Below are positions 1-7,528 of a stretch of DNA of 64,000 nucleotides, in pieces. Position 1 is the first letter of the stretch; the number at the start of each line of letters is the position of its first letter. Source of the stretch: Flavobacterium sp. LHD-85 (GTDB taxonomy: Bacteria > Bacteroidota > Bacteroidia > Flavobacteriales > Flavobacteriaceae); contig NZ_JAVFVR010000010.1 of NCBI RefSeq assembly GCF_030929595.1, positions 1 to 64,000 of the forward strand. The letters run 5' to 3'. Both the position numbers and the translations under genes were made by a program. The notes below the pieces were generated by a model. It was given only the letters and a program-made list of their open reading frames with translations. It searched no databases and had not been told where the DNA came from.

Positions 1-205
1 TTTAATAGCCAAACCATGCGGCTTGGCTATGCTATGAGGTATTAATCCAAATTTCTCTGGGCTATCCCTCTGTGAAAGGCAGATTGCATACGCGTTACGC
101 ACCCGTGCGCCGGTCTCAAAGCCCGAAGACTTCTACCCCTCGACTTGCATGTGTTAAGCCTGCCGCTAGCGTTCATCCTGAGCCAGGATCAAACTCTTCA
201 TCGTA
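1..205 (-). rRNA. 16S ribosomal RNA, 5' end (partial)
   Basis: The plus strand at about 169-201 is the reverse complement of the universal 16S 5' region (AGAGTTTGATCCTGGCTCAG), so the gene runs leftward out of the window and only its first ~205 bases are present. The adjoining bases read as the flavobacterial version (GATGAACGCTAGCGGCAGGC, then CTTAACACATGCAAGTCGAG). The exact mature 5' end is estimated from homology. Long open frames across this stretch are artefacts of rRNA sequence. Confidence 0.97.
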
Positions 206-373
206 TATTTTAATATTATATAGTCGATGCCTATCTATCGGTTCTTTTTCGAATCTCTCGATTCCATTACTCTTATTCTATTTTGCTCTAGCATCTCTGC
301 TAAAGCGGCTGTCAATTCAATATGTCTACGAACGTGTCTTTTTCTGTCTTTCGCTTGTGTTTCAAAGCGGGTG

Positions 374-404
374 CAAAACTAAAACTTCTTTTTGTTTCTC
401 GCAA
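374..404 (-). promoter_or_regulatory. rRNA promoter P1 (closest to 16S)
   Basis: Read on the minus strand this has TTG, a 20-base spacer and TAGTTTTG, matching the Bacteroidota sigma-A consensus (TTTG around -33, TAnnTTTG around -7), followed by GCACCC. It lies about 170 bases upstream of the 16S 5' end. The same element and downstream GCACCC occur twice more upstream. Confidence 0.75.
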
Positions 405-499
405 GAAAAAGTTGAAAAATTTTTAAAGCTTTATTTTCGCCCCATCTCTCCAATTTTTTCTGCCAGTATATCAAGGAACTTTCCGTGTTTTGCGGGGTG

Positions 500-530
500 C
501 AAATGTAAAAAGCTTTTTCTTTTCCCGCAA
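500..530 (-). promoter_or_regulatory. rRNA promoter P2
   Basis: On the minus strand: TTG, 20-base spacer, TACATTTG, then GCACCCC. It has the same architecture and initiating region as P1, 126 bases further upstream. Confidence 0.72.
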
Positions 531-620
531 GCTTTTTCGAATCTTTTTTTTGGAAATTTCTTCCCGTTTCCAATTCGTATGCTGCGGAATGTCTAAGAGC
601 GTTTTTCGCTGTTGCGGGTG

Positions 621-650
621 CAAAAGTAGAACCTTTTTCCGCTTTTCCAA
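621..650 (-). promoter_or_regulatory. rRNA promoter P3
   Basis: On the minus strand: TTG, 19-base spacer, TACTTTTG, then GCACCCG. Third tandem copy of the same promoter layout, 121 bases upstream of P2. The periodic spacing suggests local duplication of a promoter unit of about 120-125 bases. Confidence 0.7.
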
Positions 651-879
651 TGCTTTTGCCCAGCTTTTTTTGATCTTTTTTTTTGATTATTTCTTAACGC
701 ACTGATAACGGCAGGTTTACATTTCAGGATTTTTTCGTTTTGCGTGGGGTTTTTCTTAGTTTGGCTGCTGTTTCCGCTATTTTGCCGCAAAGGCGCTAAG
801 GCGCAAAGGCTCTTTTTCCCGCTTTTTACGCTCTAAAGACGCCTGGCTTTCCCGGCCGTTCTTCTGAAAACCGATGCCA

Positions 880-960
880 TAGCCCCGATAGGAGCGGAAA
901 TCCTTCTGCTTTTTTCTTTAAAAAGCAGAAGATTGGAGCGCATAGCGGGATTTAGCTCCT
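880..960. repeat. Flavobacterial interspersed hairpin repeat
   Basis: An inner perfect stem (CTTCTGCTTTTT at about 903-914 with AAAAAGCAGAAG at 920-931) is flanked by AGCCCCGATAGGAGCGGAAA and AGCGGGATTTAGCTCCT. On the minus strand it begins AGGAGCTAAATCCCGCTATG. I recognise this layout (variable hairpin between conserved flanks) as an intergenic repeat common in flavobacterial genomes; function unknown. The rest of 651-1140 holds AT-rich IR fragments and no gene. Confidence 0.6.
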
Positions 961-965
961 AATTA

Positions 966-1003
966 ATATTAAAATTCCAATCTTTTAAATTCCAAATTCC
1001 AAA
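966..1003. repeat. Short repeat TTGGAATTTGGAATTT (copy 1)
   Basis: The minus strand of this segment contains TTGGAATTTGGAATTT, a short spacer and ATTGGAATTTT. The same string, with a different spacer, occurs on the plus strand at about 18624-18654 inside another repeat element. It marks the segment as dispersed repeat DNA rather than unique intergenic sequence. Confidence 0.5.
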
Positions 1004-1063
1004 ACTCGATGCGCTTCGCTCCGCTCAGACCGGCAGTCGAGGCTTTCTCCTTATTATACAAAT

Positions 1064-1093
1064 ATAAGACGCACTGCAGTGCATCTCTACGGG
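1064..1093. repeat. Palindromic repeat GACGCACTGCAGTGCATC
   Basis: A near-perfect palindrome centred on CTGCAG, flanked by ATATAA and TCTACGG; on the minus strand it reads CCGTAGAGATGCACTGCAGT. Similar GTAGAGACGCACTGCAGTGC palindromes are dispersed in flavobacterial intergenic regions. Possible MITE remnant or hairpin; function unknown. Confidence 0.45.
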
Positions 1094-1140
1094 AAATTGA
1101 AGCTTGATTAATCTCATTATAAATCTATACACATATATAA

Positions 1141-1821
1141 TTACTTTTTATTTAAATCTTTTGCTCTTTGCTGCCACTTCTCTGATAGATCTTCATAATC
1201 TACGGGACTGGCTGGTTTCTGATTTACCAATCGGCCAGATTCAAATGCACGAACCAAAATTGTCTCTATTAAATAGTCTTCGTTGACATCGTATGGCTTA
1301 TACTCCTCTTTTAAACTTATATCAAATAAATTAGCCGTTGTGTTTGATACAAAGGCTTTGAATCCGCTTTTTAAGGTTTTAACCAACTCATAGGTTGTAA
1401 TTCCTGTTTGACGATGAATCAATTTCACTAAAATCTGCCCTTGTTTTCTAGAGAGTTTTTTAAGCCTTTCTTCAAATTCGTTATTCAGATAATCTTCGAC
1501 GATCTTAAAATACTTCTTTTTTTCACGGCTAGTTTTTAAACGAGCCATCCCATTATTTAATGCAGTTAATCTTTCTGAAGCTAACTTTGCATAAGGATAT
1601 ACTTTATACACTCTGTTTTGAAGAATCTGAAATTGTTTCATTTCTTCTGGAGTCATCTTTTGCCCTTTTGAAATAATAATTTCTGGCAATTGAATAGTAT
1701 CACTTAGAATAGAATCTTTCTCTGTCAATATGTATCCCATTTGCTCGTTTTCCTTAGGAGTAACTTGGGCTTTAGAAGAAAAACAAACTAAGAGTATAAA
1801 TAAAAAGGTGGTTAGTCTCAT
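1141..1821 (-). CDS. DUF4294 domain-containing protein
   Basis: A 226-residue exported protein of unknown function. I choose the ATG at 1821 because it puts a classical Sec signal peptide (MRLTTFLFILLVCFSSKA, then Q) at the N-terminus; an upstream in-frame ATG at 1860 would add 13 residues that spoil it. The central block from YPYAKLASERL to ISLKEEYKPYDVNEDYLIE has the charged, helical character of DUF4294, a family largely restricted to Bacteroidota. It is divergent from the M42 peptidase gene with about 80 bp between the starts. No catalytic motif is visible, so role and location beyond the periplasm remain open. Confidence 0.85.
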   Translation of the reverse strand: MRLTTFLFILLVCFSSKAQVTPKENEQMGYILTEKDSILSDTIQLPEIIISKGQKMTPEEMKQFQILQNRVYKVYPYAKLASERLTALNNGMARLKTSREKKKYFKIVEDYLNNEFEERLKKLSRKQGQILVKLIHRQTGITTYELVKTLKSGFKAFVSNTTANLFDISLKEEYKPYDVNEDYLIETILVRAFESGRLVNQKPASPVDYEDLSEKWQQRAKDLNKK

Positions 1822-1902
1822 TGAATCATAATTTAAATGTAAAATTATATATTTATACACAACTCTGATACCAAATTTATATTTTAGCGAAAAAATATTT
1901 TT

Positions 1903-2991
1903 ATGAGTACAAAATCTATCTTAAATGATACCTCAATAGCATTTTTAGAAAGCTACCTAAATAACGCTTCTCCAACAGGTTACGAAAGTGAGGGGCAAAA
2001 ACTTTGGATGAATTATTTAAAACCTTATGTAGATACTTTTATTACAGATACTTATGGAACGGTTGTTGGTGTAATTAATCCAGACGCTCCTTATAAAGTT
2101 GTAATTGAGGGACATGCAGATGAAATTTCATGGTATGTAAACTATATTACAGAGGATGGTTTAATATATGTAATACGAAATGGCGGTTCTGATCATCAGA
2201 TTGCTCCTTCTAAAAGAGTAAATATTCATACTAAAAATGGAATCGTGAAAGGTGTTTTTGGATGGCCAGCAATTCATACCCGTTTACGTGACAAAGAAGA
2301 GATTCCTAAATTAAGTAATATTTTTATAGATTTAGGATGTGAAACCAAAGAGCAAGTTGAAGCATTAGGCGTTCATGTTGGATGTGTAATTACATATCCT
2401 GACGAATTTATGATTTTGAACGAGAATAAGTTTGTTTGTCGTGCAATTGATAATAGAATGGGCGGTTTTATGATCGCTGAAATTGCTCGATTATTAAAGG
2501 AAAACAATAAAAAACTTCCATTTGGTTTATACATCGTAAATTCTGTTCAGGAAGAAATTGGTCTTAGAGGAGCTGAAATGATTGCGCATCGCATAAAACC
2601 AAATGTAGCTATTGTGACTGATGTTACTCACGACACCACTACCCCAATGATTGATAAAAAAGTGGAAGGCGACCTTAAAATGGGTAAAGGTCCTGTTATT
2701 GGCTACTCTCCTGCTATTCAGAATAAATTGCGCGATTTGATTGTAGAAACTGCAGAAGAAAACAAAATTCCGTTTCAGAGACATGCCACCTCGCGAGCAA
2801 CGGGTACAGATACTGATGCTTTTGCTTATAGTAATGGCGGTGTGCCATCTGCTTTGATCTCTCTTCCGTTACGATACATGCACACTACTGTAGAAATGGT
2901 TCATAGAGAGGACGTTGAAAACGTAATTAAGCTTATTTATGAAGCTCTACTGAAAATTGAAAACAACGAAACGTTTTCTTATTTTAACTAA
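1903..2991 (+). CDS. M42 family metallopeptidase (glutamyl aminopeptidase/cellulase M-like)
   Basis: A 362-residue cytoplasmic aminopeptidase of the M42 family, of usual length. The sequence shows the expected dinuclear metal-site motifs: GHADE (first His/Asp), CRAIDNRMGG (bridging Asp), QEEIGLRGA (catalytic Glu pair), TDVTHDT, and a late His in LRYMHTTVEMV. These enzymes form dodecameric tetrahedral particles that trim N-terminal residues from peptides; substrate specificity cannot be read from sequence. No signal peptide. It stands alone, closed by a hairpin at 3003-3038. Confidence 0.93.
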   Translation: MSTKSILNDTSIAFLESYLNNASPTGYESEGQKLWMNYLKPYVDTFITDTYGTVVGVINPDAPYKVVIEGHADEISWYVNYITEDGLIYVIRNGGSDHQIAPSKRVNIHTKNGIVKGVFGWPAIHTRLRDKEEIPKLSNIFIDLGCETKEQVEALGVHVGCVITYPDEFMILNENKFVCRAIDNRMGGFMIAEIARLLKENNKKLPFGLYIVNSVQEEIGLRGAEMIAHRIKPNVAIVTDVTHDTTTPMIDKKVEGDLKMGKGPVIGYSPAIQNKLRDLIVETAEENKIPFQRHATSRATGTDTDAFAYSNGGVPSALISLPLRYMHTTVEMVHREDVENVIKLIYEALLKIENNETFSYFN

Positions 2992-3002
2992 TATACTTTT
3001 AA

Positions 3003-3038
3003 TGTAAATCCGATTTGGGTTATTAAATCGGATTTACA
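3003..3038 (+). terminator. Hairpin terminator after the M42 peptidase
   Basis: A 14-bp perfect stem (TGTAAATCCGATTT, 3003-3016, with its complement 3025-3038) lies 12 bases after the stop codon. It also separates the peptidase from the two-component operon. Confidence 0.65.
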
Positions 3039-3054
3039 AATTAAAAAACCAGAC

Positions 3055-3735
3055 ATGAAAATACTACTGCTCGAAGACGATTTTACTTTATCTAAAGAAA
3101 TCTCGGCATTCTTTACTTCAAAAGAATTCGAGTGTATTCCTTATTATGACGGTTCTTTGCTTCTGAAAAAGTATTTTCCATATGAATATGATCTTATTAT
3201 TCTTGATATAAATGTTCCTGGAATAAATGGAATTGATGTTTGCAAAGGCATTCGGGAAACCGATAAAAAAACACCTATTATAATGCTAACGGCTTTTAGT
3301 GAAATTGAAGATAAATTATCTTCTTTTGATAATGGTGCAGATGACTATCTTGTAAAGCCATTTCATTTTGACGAACTGTACGCAAGAGCGCAATCTCTTT
3401 TAAGGAGAAAAGAGATTCCTCAACAGACAGAAAGTAAAATCACTATTAAAGATCTAGAAATCTTTGAAGAAGATATGAAAGTCTTTAGATCTGGAGAAGA
3501 AATTAAACTTACTCCAAAAGAATTCAAGTTAATCCTAATTTTAGCGCATGCAAAAGGAAAAGTGCTTTCTAAACAATTTATAGCAGAGAAGCTTTGGGAT
3601 TATCATATCGAAACCAATCAGAACACTATTGAGGTTTATATTAATTTTTTAAGAAAAAAGATTGATAAAGAACATGAAATAAAACTTCTCCGAACCAAAG
3701 TTGGTTACGGATATTATCTAAGCGATCAGGAATGA
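3055..3735 (+). CDS. OmpR/PhoB-family response regulator
   Basis: A 226-residue DNA-binding response regulator. The receiver domain (about 1-115) has the acidic pair E7/D8-D9, phosphoacceptor D51 (LIILDINVPG), T79 and K101 (LVKPF). The C-terminal winged helix (about 130-224) contains LTPKEFKLI and a TIEVYINFLRKKI recognition region. Its stop overlaps the histidine kinase start by 4 bases (ATGA), so the two are translationally coupled. An RND metal-efflux operon follows directly, and four phased TTAAG repeats at 5100-5138 look like its operator. A CusR/CopR-like metal-sensing role is inferred from context. Confidence 0.93.
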   Translation: MKILLLEDDFTLSKEISAFFTSKEFECIPYYDGSLLLKKYFPYEYDLIILDINVPGINGIDVCKGIRETDKKTPIIMLTAFSEIEDKLSSFDNGADDYLVKPFHFDELYARAQSLLRRKEIPQQTESKITIKDLEIFEEDMKVFRSGEEIKLTPKEFKLILILAHAKGKVLSKQFIAEKLWDYHIETNQNTIEVYINFLRKKIDKEHEIKLLRTKVGYGYYLSDQE

Positions 3736-5093
3736 CATTAAAAAATAGAATATCACTTTTAGTAAGTTTACTGTTTACCATCCTTTTTGGACTGGCATCT
3801 ACGGTGATATTCATTTTGTATTCCAATTATAGAAAAGAAGAATTTCGTGATCGTTTAGAAATCAAAGCTTTATCTAATATTAAATTATTGGTAAACGTAA
3901 AACAAGTTGATAATCAGCTTTTAAAAATAATAGACCAAAATTCTATCAATAAATTGTATGATGAAAAGACTTTGGTTTTTGATTCTAATTATAAGTTGAT
4001 TTATAGCAGTATTGACGATGCCAAGATCAATTGGTCTATTGATGACTTAAAATACCTTAAAAAGAATAAAACTTTTTTTAAACAGCAAGGCGATTATGAA
4101 GTTTATGGTGTTTTCTATGACACGAACGACAAAGATTTTTATGCTTTAATTTCTGCCACCGATGATTATGGCAAAAAAAAGTTACTTTTCTTGAGGTATA
4201 CTTTAGTTATATCATACATCTTTTTTACTTGTGTTTGCTGGCTGTTAACTTCATTTATGGTTAGAAAAGCTATGAATCCACTTCATGCTTTTCATCAGAA
4301 AATAAAAAATATAAACGAAAACAACTTAGATACGAGAATTGAATCTAAAAGCACTAAAAATGAAATTGATTTAATTGCTGATGAGTTTAATTTCATGATG
4401 GATCGTATCGAACTTTCGTATCAGAGACAAAAGGAATTTACCGCTCACGCATCGCACGAACTGAGAACGCCACTTTCTAGAATGACTTCTCAGATTGAAA
4501 ACGCCATCGCTGAACCAGAGATACAATCTAAAAACAAATCGTTTTTAAACTCAATATTGACCGATGTCAATCATTTAAGCGAATTAATCAATTCTCTGCT
4601 TATCCTTTCGAAAATTGATAACAGAAAAACAGATCATCACGAAATACAAAGAATCGATGAAATTTTATTTTCTTCGATCGAAAAAATAAACAAATCTTTC
4701 CCTGATTTTGTTATTCTTTTTGAAATGGAAGAAAGCGAAGATCTTGATACCGCTTTAGAAATAAAAGGAAACAAAAATCTTTTAGAAATAGCTTTAACCA
4801 ATATCTTAAAAAACGCCTGTGTTTATTCAGACAATAAACAGGCAAAAGTAAAAATAAGCACGGACCATCATCATCTTATTGTTTCTGTATCCAATACAGG
4901 AGAAACCTTAAACGAAGAAGAACAGAAGAATCTTTTTCAGCCTTTTATGCGTGGCCACAATTCAAAAGGAACCTCTGGTTTTGGGCTTGGCTTAAGAATT
5001 GTGCAACGCATTCTTATATTGCACAAAGCAAACATAACTTACTCCATACCAAATATTAACACGAATTTATTTCAGTTATTTTTTAATTTGTAA
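3732..5093 (+). CDS. Sensor histidine kinase (HAMP, HisKA, HATPase_c)
   Basis: A 453-residue inner-membrane kinase. TM1 is about 8-30, the periplasmic sensor region about 31-150, TM2 about 152-175, and HAMP follows from VRKAMNPLHAF. The HisKA box FTAHASHELRTPL carries the phosphorylated H242. The ATPase domain shows the N box (LTNILKNACVY), and a G2 box (GTSGFGLGLRIV). It is partnered with the overlapping response regulator gene. The periplasmic region is not His/Met-rich, so the sensed metal cannot be named; detection of periplasmic metal is inferred from the downstream efflux genes. Confidence 0.92.
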   Translation: MTLKNRISLLVSLLFTILFGLASTVIFILYSNYRKEEFRDRLEIKALSNIKLLVNVKQVDNQLLKIIDQNSINKLYDEKTLVFDSNYKLIYSSIDDAKINWSIDDLKYLKKNKTFFKQQGDYEVYGVFYDTNDKDFYALISATDDYGKKKLLFLRYTLVISYIFFTCVCWLLTSFMVRKAMNPLHAFHQKIKNINENNLDTRIESKSTKNEIDLIADEFNFMMDRIELSYQRQKEFTAHASHELRTPLSRMTSQIENAIAEPEIQSKNKSFLNSILTDVNHLSELINSLLILSKIDNRKTDHHEIQRIDEILFSSIEKINKSFPDFVILFEMEESEDLDTALEIKGNKNLLEIALTNILKNACVYSDNKQAKVKISTDHHHLIVSVSNTGETLNEEEQKNLFQPFMRGHNSKGTSGFGLGLRIVQRILILHKANITYSIPNINTNLFQLFFNL

Positions 5094-5099
5094 GCAATT

Positions 5100-5138
5100 T
5101 TAAGCTATTTTTAAGGTAGATTTTAAGCTCTCTTAAAG
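5100..5138 (+). promoter_or_regulatory. Probable response-regulator operator (four phased TTAAG repeats)
   Basis: TTAAG-type half-sites start at 5100, 5111, 5123 and 5133 (the last TTAAAG), spaced 11, 12 and 10 bases, one per helical turn. OmpR-family regulators bind such direct repeats. A weak -7 element (CATATTTG, 5150-5157) lies just downstream with no TTG at the -33 position, as expected of an activator-dependent promoter. The operon start codon is at 5178. Confidence 0.55.
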
Positions 5139-5177
5139 CCTGTTGATAGCATATTTGTACAACTTAAAGATGATACA

Positions 5178-6425
5178 ATGAAAAAGTTATTCGCATTGCT
5201 ATTATTTGCACTTTTAAATCAAGCTGCAATAGCACAAAAATCACTCACTCTTCAAGACTGTGAAAGTCAATTTTTGAAAAAAAACCTTTTTTTACTGGCA
5301 TCCCAATATAATATTGATGCTGCAAAAGCACTCACTATTCAGGCTCGTATTTGGGACAATCCAACTATAACAGCAGAATTGAATGCTTATAATCCTGAAA
5401 GAGATAAGTTTTTTGATATTGGCAAAGAAGGTCAAAAAGCATTTAGCATCGAACAGCTTATTTATCTTGGAGGAAAAAAACGCAACGAAGTCAAGTTAGC
5501 TCAAACCAATACCCAATTGGCAGAATTACAATTTAATGATGTGCTGCGAACCTTAAAACTGCAATTGCGCAAAAGCTTTTATACGGTTTATTATAATACC
5601 AAAAACCTTGAAAACACCGACAAGCAATTGGCGCATATCGAGAATTTAATTAACTCTTATTCTGTACAGGCTCAGAAAGGAAATATTCCTTTAAAAGATG
5701 TTGTTCGATTACAGTCATTATATCTAAATTTTAAAAATGAACGTCTAGAAGTTATAAATAACAATATCGAAGAACAGGCTAATTTAAAATTGCTTTTGAA
5801 TGAAACCGAAAATGTAATTCCGGTTGTAAGCAAAGACGATTCGAATAAATATTTAAAAATAATCGATTTTGATCTGAAAAGCTTCGAAGAACAAGCTATT
5901 GCAAATCGCCCAGATTATTTAGCCAAACAAAAAGAAATTGATGCGAATGAGTTAAATGTAAAATGGCAAAAATCGCTTTCTGTTCCAGACCTTACTCTTG
6001 GTGCCAATTATGACCAGCGAAGTGGAGCTTTCAACAAAGAAGCCAATGTTAGTATTGGCATTCCGCTTCCTTTATGGAATAAAAATAAAGGAAATATTAA
6101 GTACGCCCAAACCATTTTGGAACAGTCTAAAATTGAAAAGCAAAATTTTGAACTGCAACTGCAAACAGAAATTACATCGGCTTGGACTAAATGGGATGAA
6201 TCTAGGCAAAACTACAGCGTGATTAAACCAACCGTAAATTCAGATTTTGAAGCGGTTTATAATGGAATGCTTACCAATTTTCAAAAACGAAATGTAAGCC
6301 TTTTAGAATTTACCGATTTTATGGAAAGCTACAATCAGGCGATAATACAATTAAACGAATTAAAGAAAAAAGTAGTAATCGCAGGCGAAGAATTAAATAG
6401 TACCATCAACAAAGATTTATTTTAA
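5178..6425 (+). CDS. TolC-family outer-membrane efflux protein (CusC/CzcC-like)
   Basis: A 415-residue outer-membrane channel of a tripartite efflux pump. The signal peptide is residues 1-19 (ending AAIA before QKS). The mature protein shows the two-fold helical repeat of TolC proteins, with long Gln/Asn/Leu-rich amphipathic helices, the IEQLIYLGGKKRNEV segment and, in the second half, a NVSIGIPLPLWNKNKGNI segment typical of this family. It is the first gene of a three-gene operon (TolC, adaptor, RND) immediately downstream of a two-component system and its putative operator. Confidence 0.92.
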   Translation: MKKLFALLLFALLNQAAIAQKSLTLQDCESQFLKKNLFLLASQYNIDAAKALTIQARIWDNPTITAELNAYNPERDKFFDIGKEGQKAFSIEQLIYLGGKKRNEVKLAQTNTQLAELQFNDVLRTLKLQLRKSFYTVYYNTKNLENTDKQLAHIENLINSYSVQAQKGNIPLKDVVRLQSLYLNFKNERLEVINNNIEEQANLKLLLNETENVIPVVSKDDSNKYLKIIDFDLKSFEEQAIANRPDYLAKQKEIDANELNVKWQKSLSVPDLTLGANYDQRSGAFNKEANVSIGIPLPLWNKNKGNIKYAQTILEQSKIEKQNFELQLQTEITSAWTKWDESRQNYSVIKPTVNSDFEAVYNGMLTNFQKRNVSLLEFTDFMESYNQAIIQLNELKKKVVIAGEELNSTINKDLF

Positions 6426-6439
6426 AAAAAACTACAGAA

Positions 6440-7525
6440 ATGAAACATATATTATTCATCGGAATCGCACTAGCAGGTTTATCTCTTACGAGCTGCAAAA
6501 AAGAAGTTGAAAATCCTGAGACAAATACCTCTTTTGTTTTGAGTGATACTATGCTTAAAAGCACTACAACAGCCGAAGCTAAAACCCAGCCACTAAAGAA
6601 CGAACTTAGTTTTTACGGAAAAATCACTGCTGACAATAATAAAATGATTGATGTTTACCCACTTGTTGGTGGAAATGTAATGAAAGTAAATGTGGAACTT
6701 GGCGATTATGTTAAGAAAGGACAAGTTCTTGCTACCATAAAAAGTACCGATGTTGCCGATTTTGAAAAACAATCGATCGATGCTAAAAGCGATTTACTTG
6801 TAGCTAAAAACAATTTGAAAGTCGCACAGGAATTATTTGATGGAAAACTGAATTCTGAAAGTGATGTGCTTCAGGCAAAATCTGAAGTAAATAAAGCACA
6901 ATCTCAATTAAGCAAAATTCAGGAAACGTATAAAATATATAATATTAAGGCAGGTTCAATATACGAAGTGACAGCTCCGATAAGCGGTTTTATTATTCAG
7001 AAAAGCATTAATCAGGATATGCTTTTACGAAATGACCGTTCTGAAAATATATTTGATATTGCAGAAATCAGCGAAGTTTGGGCGATGGCCAATATTAATG
7101 AAATAGATATTAATAAAGTAAAATTGGGAACCAGCGCTGCTGTAACCACTTTGAGTTATCCCGACAAAGCGTTTTACGGAAAAGTAGATAAAATCTACAA
7201 TGTAATTGATCCAGAAACGAAAGCAATGCAGGCTAGAATTAAGCTGAATAATCCAGATTACATGCTTAAACCTGATATGAATGCCAATATCAAACTGTCT
7301 TTTAATGAAAATCAATCTATGATAGCCGTACCGAGTAAAGCTATTGTGTTTGATAAAAGTAAAAATTTTGTTGTGGTATTTAAAGACCGTAACAACATTG
7401 AAACCAGACAAGTAGAAGTTTACAGAGTGGTTGGTGATACTACTTATCTTTCAAGCGGTTTAAAAGAAAATGAAAAAGTGATCACCAACAATCAGCTATT
7501 TATTTATGGTGCTTTAAATAATTAA
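6440..7525 (+). CDS. RND periplasmic adaptor (membrane fusion protein, CzcB/CusB-like)
   Basis: A 361-residue adaptor joining inner-membrane pump to outer-membrane channel. It is a predicted lipoprotein: hydrophobic leader, lipobox LTSC with Cys at about 19. Next come a beta-barrel strand, the lipoyl/biotinyl half VYPLVGGNVMKVNVELGDYVKKGQVL, a helical hairpin (about 110-160), the second lipoyl half (ITAPISGFIIQKSI-like), and a C-terminal membrane-proximal domain. It lies 14 bases after the TolC gene and 3 bases before the RND gene, so it is clearly co-transcribed. No His/Met-rich metal-binding tail is evident. Confidence 0.92.
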   Translation: MKHILFIGIALAGLSLTSCKKEVENPETNTSFVLSDTMLKSTTTAEAKTQPLKNELSFYGKITADNNKMIDVYPLVGGNVMKVNVELGDYVKKGQVLATIKSTDVADFEKQSIDAKSDLLVAKNNLKVAQELFDGKLNSESDVLQAKSEVNKAQSQLSKIQETYKIYNIKAGSIYEVTAPISGFIIQKSINQDMLLRNDRSENIFDIAEISEVWAMANINEIDINKVKLGTSAAVTTLSYPDKAFYGKVDKIYNVIDPETKAMQARIKLNNPDYMLKPDMNANIKLSFNENQSMIAVPSKAIVFDKSKNFVVVFKDRNNIETRQVEVYRVVGDTTYLSSGLKENEKVITNNQLFIYGALNN

Positions 7526-7528
7526 GAC

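Noticed and set aside
72..790. Several open frames on both strands over the rRNA region.
   Set aside because: They overlap the 16S gene and its promoters, have low-complexity Phe/Ser/Lys-rich translations and show no family features.
1..1140. tRNA genes near the rRNA operon.
   Set aside because: I saw no cloverleaf-forming sequence with a TTCGA-type T-loop in this interval; any spacer tRNAs would be beyond the window on the other side of 16S.
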